Below are positions 37,849 through 48,852 of a DNA stretch of 64,000 nt, piece after piece. The position numbers and the translations under genes are program-made. The stretch covers positions 1,674,001 to 1,738,000 of the forward strand of contig RQOL01000855.1 in NCBI GenBank assembly GCA_013076295.1, given 5' to 3'. The DNA comes from Sanderia malayensis (taxonomy: Eukaryota > Cnidaria > Scyphozoa > Semaeostomeae > Pelagiidae). The notes beneath the pieces were generated by a model. The model was not told the origin of the DNA, made no database searches, and was given only the letters and a program-made list of their open reading frames with translations. The stretch's first letter is position 1; the number at the start of each line of letters is the position of its first letter.

Positions 37849-38220
37849 ATTTTTTAAATTTGAATGCGAACAGACATTGATTAACCTCATTGATACTTCA
37901 TTCTTTAGATATTTATTTTTGATTTCTTTTGTAAATATTCTTCAAATAATGACTTTTAACCATTGTTATTTACTGTATGACAAGTTCATTGATTTAGTAT
38001 AACATTGTAGTTTGATCAAATTAAGGAGTCTGGATTTTTTACTGAAAGTCTTGCATCAAGGGTGGGTGGGTCAAAAGTACAATAAAGATGGTCAACAGCA
38101 CGATAAAGGTGGGCATTGGTGTCGTTATGTATTGTCTACTAGAATGATGACGTCATTGTACGGCAAATAGTTCCTCCCTCCTTTCCGAACACCTTTTCAT
38201 TTCAATGTGATGCTGCAAGC

Positions 38221-39250
38221 ATGGAGGTTGAGGAGTTTGGTGATACAGACGCAGTGGACTTAGGTGTAGATTTCAACGAATTTGAAGATGAGTTTAAAGA
38301 TAAAAAGAAGGATGGAGCATGTAAACAGCATGAACAAGAAATGGATGTTGATAATTTGGATGATATTTTAGCAGATAGGGAAAATATACAAGATACAGCG
38401 CATGCTGAAGTTTCTGAAGGCGCTAGGCCCAGCAGTGAACTTGGACTTGAAGAAAATATTAGTGAAAAATCGAATAAAAGCAGAAAGGCTAAAGGATCTA
38501 AGGAAAAAAGAAGACGAAATCACAAGGATAGTTTCAGTAAAGGGAAATTATTTAAAACTCTTCATGCATCGCCAGATCTTGACCCGGGGATCCTTGGAAG
38601 GGAGGTGGCATACAGGCTTGGAGAGGTAAATCGTAATGTAATGCTAAATAGCTTTTTAGTGAATTTGATTGTTTAACAAGTAAGCAATGATAATATGTGC
38701 TTTTTATTTCAGAAAAAAGTAGGATTGATAGTCAATGTTGTCAAGGTGCTTGGTTTTAAGGCAACAATGAAAATTTTAGAAGAAACAAAAATAATAGAAA
38801 AAAGAGGTGGTATACCAACAGCTGATAAGAAGCGGAGGCAAGTTTTAATTTGGTTCTACTTATTAATGTATATTTTCTGAGCTGTATTTTTGAAGTTTTA
38901 GAAGGGGAACTTTCTGGACATTAAAAAATTTTAAAATTTTTGGCCTTTCTGAACATTTTATTGTTGTCTATTTTGATTGCAGGAGAACCTCTGGTGGTGT
39001 TTTCATTTTTTGCTTGAAAGAAATGGACTTTGCAACAAAGGAACAGATCAATGAAATCTTCAAGGATGAAAAAGTGAAACTGAAAGAGATAGTAAAACGT
39101 AAGAGAAAAGAGAAAACTGCAAAGCAGCGTGAAGAAATTTCAAAACTTGCAGAATATAAACAACAGGCTTTGAAGCGAGTGGATCAAATGATGGCAAAGA
39201 ATTGTGAAAAGATTGAAGCTGGAGAGATTATTGAGGATGGAGAAGCTTAA
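38221..39250 (+). CDS. PHAX: PHAX, phosphorylated adaptor for RNA export
   Basis: Three exons: 38221-38625, 38713-38837 and 38983-39250, giving about 265 residues. PHAX bridges the cap-binding complex on snRNA to CRM1-RanGTP for nuclear export and is also used in snoRNA transport. The N-terminus is acidic, followed by a Lys/Arg-rich stretch (RKAKGSKEKRRRNHKD) likely to act as a nuclear signal. The RNA-binding domain covers LGREVAYRLGE, IVNVVKVLGFKATMKILEE and IEKRGGIPTADKKRRRTSGG, then VFIFCLKEMDFATKEQINEI. Intron 2 is GC-AG (CGGAG|GCAAGT); this is required to keep KKRRRTSGGVF in frame. The protein is shorter than the vertebrate one (about 390 residues), mainly in the flanks of the RNA-binding domain. 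Confidence 0.93.
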
Positions 39251-39767
39251 TGGAGCCTAAGAAAATAGAAGACTAATCATAAAAACTTTTTATATACTGT
39301 AAATAGTTTTGAGTTACATTAGGGGGGATATAATTTATATCGTAAACTTTGACACCTCCAGTATAATATACAGGGCATTCAATGATTTAATTTTCAAGCA
39401 ACTTTTTTCTAAAGGTCTGTAAATATTTTAAGTTTGATTAAATTGCAGAAATTGTCTATATTGTTGTTTGATTTTGGTTGTTCTGTTTCAGAATAAGCAT
39501 TCTACATGGGACTATGTTCCCCGTTCCCTGTTCCCTGTTCCCCGTTTCGCATTATGTTCCGCGTTCCACGCTTTAGAGTAACACGCGAATCAGTGACAAC
39601 TTCTTCAATGGGTAATCACATGGTTAATGATCTGTATCAGCCAATCAAAACAAATATCAGGACATCCCCTTCCTCTGAGGTCAACATGATCACCAACGAC
39701 ACGGCCTAGCCTTGAGGCAAAATATTTCCTCGCTCGTCGAATATTTTCAACTTGGTCGTAGCACAGA
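39251..39767. other. PHAX-P3H intergenic region
   Basis: AT-rich PHAX 3' flank, then a short GTTCCCTGTTCCC-type repeat at about 39515-39570, then the leprecan upstream region. No gene seen. Confidence 0.5.
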
Positions 39768-42700
39768 ATGGCTGTAAAGTATGGTATATCCTGCTTAATA
39801 CAACTTTTAATAATCAAAAATGTTTGTCTCGCTTCTATCGAGAATATAGAACTGAACTATACTCAGCCTGTGGCTGCATTTGACGAGTTGTATACAGACG
39901 CAGTTGAACATTACACAAATGAATCTTGGACTGAAGCTATCAAATATTTCAACTTGGCTTTGGCAGATTACAGACATGAATCAGAAGTCAGAGCAAATTG
40001 CCTATTAAGATGTCGAGAGAAGACAGATAAAAGTGATATTATGAATAATGGCTTATACGATGGTGGTTCCTTGATGCTGTATTATGCTATAAGAGTTAAA
40101 AGATGTTGCGACTTGTGCCAAGAAACTTTTTTGGGAAGAAGGAGTGCTGTGGCTCAATTTATCCGAAATGCCTTCGAAAAAAAAGAGCCGTATGACTACT
40201 TGCAGTTCTCCTATTTCAAGGTTACTAAACATATCAATTGTTAATTACTTTATTAGATATTAAAGTGATTATTCTACACATAAGTGACCACAGGGTATAA
40301 TTAAAACTTGGACCGTTCTATGGCCAGAGGGTCTTAAGTCTTAATGGCAATTTCGTGAAAATATGCATGAATTGTGGAGGAAGCCGGAAATGTTTAGTAA
40401 TGACCTTGACCGTTTAATAACACATCCAGTCCAATAAGTCTTCTTATTCGCTGTTATTGTTGAATGGATTATCGACCACACAATAGTCCACAGGAAGCTA
40501 TCCTGCTCAGCTCAGCTATTTTTCTTCCCAACCCCTGTCTCGTTTTCGCGGACCGATTGGGTTAAGGAAGTTTCATGTCTCTCGCACGGTTTTAAGAAGA
40601 CAGAAAGGTCGTAATCTCCTAGGGGGCTGAACATCCCACATACATTGTTAACAAGTAAGTTATTGTGCGCCAAAAACAGTAATTCAAGCTAGAGAGAGAT
40701 TGCACCCTTTTTACTTAGAGAGAGATCGCACCCCTTTCTTATCAGGGAGATATTTTACCTGTTTCTAATTAGAGAGAGATTGCACCCCTGTTTTATTAGA
40801 GATATATTTTATCTGTCTCTAATTAGAGAGAGATTGCACCCCTTTCTCATTAGAGAGATATTTTACCTCTCTCTAATTAGAGAGAGTACATCTCTCTCTA
40901 ATTAAAGAGAGATTGTACCTTTCTCTAATTAGAGAGAGATTGCACCCCTCTCTAATCGAGCATGATACGCGAAGGAATATCTTGTGATATTCTCCGCCGG
41001 ATCTCAGATTAGTTCTTTTTAGCGTAAATTTTTGATGATGCAGTAGTACGTTGTTTGGCGTTTTTCAGATAAAAAGATACCAGGATGCAGCAAGTGCAGC
41101 ATTCACTTACCTGGAAAGGCATCCAGAAGATCCTGTCATGCTTGCAAATCTCAAGATGTACACAGAGAAATTCAGGGCAAATAAAACTGCTCTTAAGTCA
41201 ATGGAATTGGGACCCCATATCGGGTTGTTCATCCAAGGAGACAAGGAATATCAGACACGACAGTTCAAACAGTGCGTTCACACATTTGAAGACAGTTTGG
41301 AAGAGTATTACAAGGCACACAGTAAATGCCAAGCTCTTTGTGAATATGAACATCGAAAGCATCAGACATCATTTTCAGTGGCGTTATTCTCGCATCAGAG
41401 TGCCACTGTAAAATGCAGACTGGCATGCGCTGACAAGCTGGCGACTTTCAACGGAATGCGAAGGGAGAAGTTCCTTGAGGATCATTATCACTATCTTCAG
41501 TTCTGTTACTTCGAAAGTAAGTCACACTTGCAATAATTAATAATGAATGATGTCTCTTGTTATCAAACCAAATGTTGCTGATGTGTTGTTTTGTTTTTCA
41601 GTTGGTAGGGTGCGTGAAGCCGCGATATGTGCAAAGACATACCTTTTGTTTCACCCCAGTGACCCAGTCATGACATATAACATGAAGTTCTATTCAAGAA
41701 AAGTTCGTACAGAAGTCAGAGATATACCAACAAGAGACGTAAGTGTTCTTCTTGATAATTTTTCCCAAGGATTATTTGTCGTATTTTTGCGATCAACTTT
41801 TAATAAAATGCCATTTTACTTTCAGAGAGCAGCAAAGTATTTGAGGCAGCGAAAGCTCGACATAAACCTATACAAAGTTGCTAAATATTATGCCAACCCT
41901 GATATGATGTTCCCAGGCGAAATGCCAGAGCTAGAAGTCTTGGTGAGAATCTCACATTATTCTGTTGTCTTCTTTTGAATCTGAATATGTCATATTCAGG
42001 TTGTTCACTTTCTTTAGGAGGAGAATTCTGCGACAGTTGTATCATCGGATGATAGAGTGCGTCATAAATTAAGATCAAGATCAAAAGAGGCCCATCAATT
42101 TGACAAAGATAGATTGGAAGAAGAGACATATCAAAAATCTGACCGGTGGATGAAGAATCCTTTGCTCGAGGTGAGATGATATTCTTTCTTTTTATGTTAT
42201 GTTTACTGGTGTGATGTAGTGTTTTATATAAGGAGGCAATAATCTTTGATTAGACCGTTGAAAATGACCTGCACTGCAGTATCTTGCTATAGGCCTACAG
42301 TGCTGCATATTTTCTATTAGGGTGTCAAGTTATTCAAAGAAGGAAAAGATTTGAATGGTTCAAATCGAGTTGCTGTTGATAATATGACGTCAGCAGATGA
42401 TTGCTTGAGCTTGATTTCTTTAATTCAGGTAAAATAGTTCTATTTTATGTTATCCTTTTCAAGGCAATTGGAAATTGTGTTACGAGGGATTGACGATAAG
42501 CTGTGTTACGAGAGATTGACTGACGATACGCTCTGTTACAAGGGATTGACGATAAGCTGTGTTACGAGGGATTGACGATAAGCTGTGTTACGAGGGATTG
42601 CCGATAAGTTGTGTTACGAGGGATTGACGATAAGCTGTGTTACGAGAGATTGACTGACGATACGCTCTGTTACGAGGGATTGACGATACGCTCTGTTACA

Positions 42701-45700
42701 AGGGATTGACGATAAGCTGTGTTACGAGGGATTGACGATAAGCTGTGTTTCGAGAGATTGACTGACGATACGCTCTGTTACAAGGGATTGACGATACGCT
42801 CTGTTACAAGGGATTGACGATAAGCTGTGTTACGAGGGATTTGGATTGGTTGCCACAAGATTTGCTGATGTTGATACAAGAACAAGGTGTGGTGCGTTGC
42901 GTCACAGGTTGCAAGCACGAGCTCTGTCGAATATGCGATGATAGGGTTGAATGTTCTTAAACATAATTATAAGTATATAAATTATTAAATAATTGAAACG
43001 CTATGCATAAAATTAATATAACATGCATGTGCATATAATTTCGATCTTAGAAGGTAGAAAGACAGGGCATGAGGAATGTTTATGGTTGCTGGAATAAAGG
43101 AAAAAACCACAGTTATATTAACCGATCTTCTACAAGCTGCCCGACCAAAGAGGTTTACCATAATTTAATATATTAAATTTTAAATGTTTAAGATTAACAA
43201 TTAACGGGCTTCTAAAAGATTTAAACTTAAATGGTGCTAGATTCGTTTAACTAGTTAAGAATGCCATATAAAATTATAAACATTTAATGAATAAAAATGG
43301 ATTAAATGATAGTCTTTGTTTCTACACATCAATTAGAGATGACATCATTATTAAATTTGTTGGTTATTCTGATTCGCAGAAACTTTCAAAGTTCGGTGAC
43401 GGCTTCAAACACAATCACGAAGACCCAGTGCATCCCTTCACTGAGAAAGAAACATTTGAAGGAGTCAGTATTGGAGACGCAGTTAAAGTGAGATTCGTGC
43501 TCAAACCCTCATATTTCTTTTTATAGCAACCGCTTGATTGTATGCTTTCGTGGGTTCAATTAATCCTGCATAGCCACTCGCCTGTTTATGATAACATGTC
43601 AATTGCTTTGCATGATCTATAGGCTGCTGCTGATGGTGATATATCAATAGAAGAAGGGGAACTCTATGCAAATGTCAGCGAGAAAATGAGACTCTTTGTC
43701 ATGGACTATTTCAATCTGACGAAGCCATTATACGTTGCGTTCACCCATCTTGTATGCCGCACTGCTTCTGCTGATGGTAGGTTTAATCACAGCTGATATT
43801 CACCCTTCCATGTTATCTCACTGCACTGTATTGTCATTACACGTTGCTTTCACCCATCTCGTATGTAGCACTTTTAAATATTCTATCATACATGAAATGG
43901 GTACTGAAAAATTCAAATTTTGAAATAGACTGAAAAAAGATTCACAAGGGGTCGAATTATACTAAATAGGTCCCACTGATCACGTTGAAACAATTCCCAG
44001 TTCTCTAGGAGCAATGGTTCAAAGACCCAGATTTTCCGCAGATAGCTATTTGAACTTTCTATCATACATGAAGTGGGTACTGAAAGAATTCAAATTTTGA
44101 AATAAGCTGGAAAATGACTCACAAGGAGTCGAATTATACTAAATAGGTCCTACTGATCACGTTGAGACAATTCCCAGCTCTCTAGGACTATTCGTTCAAA
44201 TTTTATTCTGTGAGTGTGGCCCGCGGATAGTAGCTAATTTAGTTATAGCTACTTTATACCTTTCATAAAGCAGGTACTGAGAAATTGAAATTTTGAAATA
44301 GGCTGGAAAATGACTCACAAAGAGTCGAATTATACTAAATAGGTCCTACTGATCACGTTGAGACAATTCCCAGCTCTCTAGGACAAACCGTTCAAATTTT
44401 AGTCGGTGAGGGTGGCCCGCGGATAGTGATTCATACTTTCTACCTTACATGAAGCAGGTACTGAGAAATGGAAATTTTGAAATAAGCTGGAAAATGACTC
44501 ACAAGGAGTCGAATTATACTAAATAGGTCCTACTGATCACGTTGAGACAATTCCCAGCTCTCTAGGACTATTCGTTCAAATTTTAGTCGGTGAGGGTGAC
44601 CCGCGGATAGTGATTCATACTTTCTACCTTACATGAAGCAGGTACTGAGAAATGGAAATTTTGAAATAAGCTGGAAAATGACTCACAAGGAGTCGAATTA
44701 TACTAAATAGGTCCTACTGATCACGTTGAGACAATTCCCAGCTCTCTAGGACTATTCGTTCAAATTTTAGTCGGTGAGGGTGACCCGCGGATAGTGATTC
44801 ATACTTTCTACCTTACATGAAGCAGGTACTGAGAAATGGAAATTTTGAAATAAGCTGGAAAATGACTCACAAGGAGTCGAATTATACTAAATAGGTCCTA
44901 CTGATCACGTTGAGACAATTCCCAGCTCTCTAGGACTATTCGTTCAAATTTTAGTCGGTGAGGGTGACCCGCGGATAGTGATTCATACTTTCTACCTTAC
45001 ATGAAGCAGGTACTGAGAAATGGAAATTTTGAAATAAGCTGGAAAATGACTCACAAGGAGTTGAATTATACTAAATAGGTCCTACTGATCACGTTGAGAC
45101 AATTCCCAGCTCTCTAGGACTATTCGTTCAAATTTTAGTCGGTGAGGGTGACCCGCGGATAGTGATTCATACTTTCTACCTTACATGAAGCAGGTACTGA
45201 GAAATGGAAATTTTGAAATAAGCTGGAAAATGACTCACAAGGAGTCGAATTATACTAAATAGGTCCTACTGATCACGTTGAGACAATTCCCAGCTCTCTA
45301 GGACTATTCGTTCAAATTTTAGTCGGTGAGGGTGACCCGCGGATAGTGATTCATACTTTCTACCTTACATGAAGCAGGTACTGAGAAATTGAAATTTTGA
45401 AATAAGCTGGAAAATGACTCACAAGGAGTCGAATTATACTAAATAGGTCCTACTGATCACGTTGAGACAATTCCCAGCTCTCTAGGACAAACCGTTCAAA
45501 TTTTAGTCGGTGAGGGTGACCCGCGGATAGTGATTCATACTTTCTACCTTACATGAAGCAGGTACTGAGAAATGGAAATTTTGAAATAAGCTGGGAAATG
45601 ACTCACAAGGAGTCGAATTATACTAAATAGGTCCTACTAATCACGTTGAGACAATTCCCAGCTCTCTAGGACTAACGGTTCAAATTTTAGTCGGTGAGGG

Positions 45701-48377
45701 TGACCCGCGGATAGTGATTCATACTTTCTACCTTACATGAAGCAGGTACTGAGAAATGGAAATTTTGAAATAAGCTGGAAAATGACTCACAAGGAGTTGA
45801 ATTATACTAAATAGGTCCTACTGATCACGTTGAGACAATTCCCAGCTCTCTAGGACTATTCGTTCAAATTTTAGTCGGTGAGGGTGACCCGCGGATAGTG
45901 ATTCATACTTTCTACCTTACATGAAGCAGGTACTGAGAAATGGAAATTTTGAAATAAGCTGGAAAATGACTCACAAGGAGTCGAATTATACTAAATAGGT
46001 CCTACTGATCACGTTGAGACAATTCCCAGCTCTCTAGGACTATTCGTTCAAATTTTAGTCGGTGAGGGTGACCCGCGGATAGTGATTCATACTTTCTACC
46101 TTACATGAAGCAGGTACTGAGAAATTGAAATTTTGAAATAGGCTGGAAAATGACTCACAAGGAGTCGAATTATACTAAATAGGTCCTACTGATCACGTTG
46201 AGACAATTCCCAGCTCTCTAGGACAAACCGTTCAAATTTTAGTCGGTGAGGGTGACCCGCGGATAGTGATTCATACTTTCTACCTTACATGAAGCAGGTA
46301 CTGAGAAATGGAAATTTTGAAATAAGCTGGGAAATGACTCACAAGGAGTCGAATTATACTAAATAGGTCCTACTAATCACGTTGAGACAATTCCCAGCTC
46401 TCTAGGACTAACGGTTCAAATTTTAGTCGGTGAGGGTGACCCGCGGATAGTGATTCATACTTTCTACCTTACATGAAGCAGGTACTGAGAAATTGAAATT
46501 TTGAAATTGGCTGGAAAATGACTCACAAGGAATCGAATTATACTAAATAGGTCCTACTGATCACGTTGAGACAATTCCCAGCTCTCTAGGACAAACCGTT
46601 CCAATTTTAGTCGGTGAGGGTGGCCCGCGGATAGTGATTCATACTTTCTACCTTACATGAAGCAGGTACTGAGAAATTGAAATTTTGAAATAAGCTGGAA
46701 AATGACTCACAAGGAGTCGAATTATACTAAATAGGTCCTACTGATCACGTTGAGACAATTCCCAGCTCTCTAGGAGCAATGGTTCAAAGACCCAGATTTC
46801 CCGCGGATAGCTATTTGCACTGCTTTTGCCAATGGTAGGTTTTATCACAACTGGCATTCACCCATCCAAGTGATTCTCACTGTATTGTCGTTATATATGT
46901 TAGAATTTCTGGCTGTTATTGTTATTATTTTTCAGCAAACGATGGAGTTGAACATCTCAGCCATCCAGTGCATTCGGATAATTGTATTCTCCATGCCGAT
47001 GGACCTGGCACGTGTCCCAAGATTCACCCGGCCTACACATGGCGAGATTTCAGTGGAGTTTTGTATCTGAATGACAACTTTGAAGGTGGAGATTTCATCT
47101 TTGCTGACCCGGAGATTAAAACACAGGTGAGAAGGCTCCGTGATTCTCTTCAACTTTGCTTATCCAACAAACCAATGTAATTGGAGTTGAATTTAAGTTG
47201 CTTAAAGCTCAAATACAGTAAAACATTCAGATTAAGACCTACTTTTATAGGAATTATCAAGCTAAGATCTCTTTTCAAAACAATAGAAATTAAAATAGCC
47301 TATTGTGTTAACCTTTCCTGTACGACCAGGTAACTATGAGCTATTGTGGTTATGACTATTTCGATTACTAATGTTTATTCTAGTGCTGTCAGCACTCAGT
47401 CATGGCTTTCATTTGTGCCACAGTTTCTACGCTTGTTGAAGTAATCCTGAAGTAATTCGTAGCTTGTTGCTAATCAATTAACTCAGCTCTGGTGGCAAAT
47501 TGGTTGGCACTTGTGCTTGCCACTCATGGAGTCGCCGTTCGATTCCCTGTATGCCACTGAAGATGAGCTGAAATTAAAGAGGGCCGGTACGCCGATGGTC
47601 TACAAGAGAAAGTAGATCCCCGGCGTACCGGGACTTTTCGTCTTTCGTCAGGCTCGAAATGGTTTCCGGCAGAAACGCCGGAAAACCATTGAACCCGTCC
47701 GAGTACTCAGTTTGTGGTACGTCGGGGGACACACACAGTCTGATATGCTTACACACCCATTTGAACTCGTTTTGCCGATTGCCCGCAGTGAAATTTCCCG
47801 AGAAATGATCCCGAAACTACCACAGGCATATCGTCCCAGCGTGTGTCCCGAAAGTACATAAGCGTAAAAATACTTATGCACTTACTTTGGACATGATTTG
47901 ATGAATGAGGGGAGACGGCTTAATTCGCATGCGCAGTATTTAGCTATGAATCCTCTTCATTAGTTCTACTCTCTACTGATTGGTTAATGAATGCTTCAAT
48001 GTGTGCGTACCTCAATACAGCTTTTTGTTTTGTTAAAAGACGAATAAATATGTTCTATTTGTTTGATGCTTTCATTTGTTGACGAGACTGCTGTTATTTT
48101 TATTTTTCAGGCAAGTCTCAGACCAAAGTGCGGTAGGATGGTGGCATTTTCTGGTGGAATATCCAATCTTCATGGCGTTCGTGGTGTGAAATCAGGAAGA
48201 AGATGTGCTTTGCCACTATGGTTTACTTTTCAAAAGAATAAAATTGAAGATAGTCGTAATAAATATATAGAAATACTCCAGAACCTGAAAAAACAGAAAA
48301 ACGAAGCCGTGCGTCAACAAAATCGTTCTGCAAAGAATTCACCAGAATTGATCAGTAAAATGCGAACAGAGTTTTAA
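39768..48377 (+). CDS. P3H1: Prolyl 3-hydroxylase / leprecan (P3H1-P3H2 type)
   Basis: Ten exons: 39768-40220, 41069-41516, ~41602-41739, 41826-41942, 42018-42170, 42321-42428, 43380-43487, 43623-43776, 46936-47126 and 48111-48377; about 711 residues (human P3H1 has 736). This Fe(II)/2-oxoglutarate enzyme of the ER 3-hydroxylates collagen prolines. It has a signal peptide (CLIQLLIIKNVCLAS) and leprecan TPR-like units with CxxxC motifs (CLLRC, CDLC, CQALC, CRLAC). The catalytic domain shows the HxD iron ligands in HPVHSDNC, the middle GGDFIFADPEIKTQ, the distal His in NLHGVRGV and the 2-oxoglutarate Arg in SGRRCALPLWFTF. The C-terminus is KMRTEF rather than a KDEL-type signal. A leprecan gene is a known Brachyury target in Ciona. 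Introns hold three tandem arrays and a SINE. Some exon edges carry 1-bp uncertainty. Confidence 0.93.
40688..40955. repeat. AGAGAGAGATTGCACCCC tandem repeats in P3H intron 1
   Basis: About five to six copies of a unit near 50-55 bp: TTAGAGAGAGATTGCACCCC followed by TATTTTACCTCTCTCTAA. CTCTCTAATTAGAGAG is itself a perfect palindrome, so the array has strong hairpin potential. Confidence 0.85.
42475..42842. repeat. 26-bp minisatellite with 30-bp variant units in P3H intron 6
   Basis: Tandem TTACGAGGGATTGACGATAA units. Some copies carry a GACTGACGATACGCT extension or ACAAGGG/ACGAGAG variants. The order of variants repeats, so the array has grown by blocks. Confidence 0.92.
43729..46890. repeat. 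exon 8 end/splice-donor duplication split by a satellite array
   Basis: The end of P3H exon 8 and its donor (ACGTTGCGTTCACCCATC ... GCTGATG|GTAGGT, then ATTCACCC, CTGTATTGTC) covers 43729-43838. A second copy begins at about 43840 (ACGTTGCTTTCACCCATC, GTATGTAGCAC) and is interrupted there. It resumes after the array at about 46816 (CACTGCTTTTGCCAATGGTAGG) and runs through CTGTATTGTCG near 46890. The array thus sits inside a duplicated exon-intron fragment, with CAC at both joins. The second copy is presumably intronic and unused: GTATGTAG breaks its frame and the array divides it. Confidence 0.8.
43871..46815. repeat. 184-bp satellite array, ~16 monomers, with four-monomer higher-order unit
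   Basis: The TGATCACGTTGAGACAATT block recurs every 184 bp from about 43977 to 46742. Variants define monomer types: GAGTTGAATT with CTATTCG, plain CTATTCG, AATTGAAA with ACAAACCG, and CTAATCAC/GGGAAATG with CTAACGG. This four-type order runs at monomers 7-10 and again at 11-14 (736-bp period). The first and last monomers are diverged and share AGCAATGGTTCAAAGACCC and GATAGCTATTTG, not found in the middle. No coding potential. Confidence 0.95.
47485..47890 (+). mobile_element. tRNA-derived SINE-like element in P3H intron 9
   Basis: The head at about 47488-47557 resembles a tRNA gene. An A-box-like GGTGGCAAATTGGTTGGCAC is followed ~35 bp later by a good B box, CGTTCGATTCCC. It does not fold as an intact tRNA. 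A GC-rich body follows, quite unlike the surrounding intron, with inverted stretches (GGTACGCCG/CGGCGTACC and TTCCGGC/GCCGGAA). The 3' limit is uncertain. Confidence 0.5.
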
Positions 48378-48730
48378 TAGAGAGACGAATCTGTCATGTT
48401 TAGTTGCAGTTTCCACTTGCTTTTATGCATTAAGAAGTTTGTACTTTGTCGAGTGCAGGAAACAACTGCTAAGATGCCCTTATTTGATAATGCTATTTTG
48501 TCCTCGTGGGCTAATTATTAAATCCCATATTTTTATATTGTTTTTAAGAGCTAATGTTTTTGAGAACTCATTTTCTAATGGTGAAAGTTTTCTACAAAGT
48601 TGTGTTAGTGATAGATACTAACAAATAATTGATATTTTATCCAGGTGTAGCTGAGGGGTGAGAAGTTATGCTTCAGATCATATCAAACTATCTTGGAACA
48701 ACTTTTTCTCTATACCCTGCATTTGTTACA

Positions 48731-48738
48731 TGACGTCA
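48731..48738. promoter_or_regulatory. palindromic CRE-like site upstream of TRDMT1
   Basis: TGACGTCA, the full palindromic CREB/ATF consensus, lies 115 bp upstream of the TRDMT1 ATG. Function is inferred from the motif and position only. Confidence 0.4.
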
Positions 48739-48770
48739 TTTAATTTCGGAAGAAAATCACGTCAATGAAC

Positions 48771-48807
48771 GCTGTCTCGTTTTGGGTACTTTCCAAAACG
48801 AGACAGC
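48771..48807. repeat. perfect 15-bp hairpin just upstream of TRDMT1
   Basis: GCTGTCTCGTTTTGG at 48771-48785 and its exact complement CCAAAACGAGACAGC at 48793-48807, with a 7-base loop. It lies 46 bp before the ATG, so probably in the promoter or 5' UTR. Confidence 0.9.
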
Positions 48808-48852
48808 AGTTGTTTTCCGTGGTTGTTGTTGCCGTGTTCCGGGAAAGCAAAC

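Noticed and set aside
47490..47557. Functional tRNA gene
   Set aside because: Has A- and B-box-like sequences but no convincing acceptor stem or cloverleaf; better explained as a SINE head.
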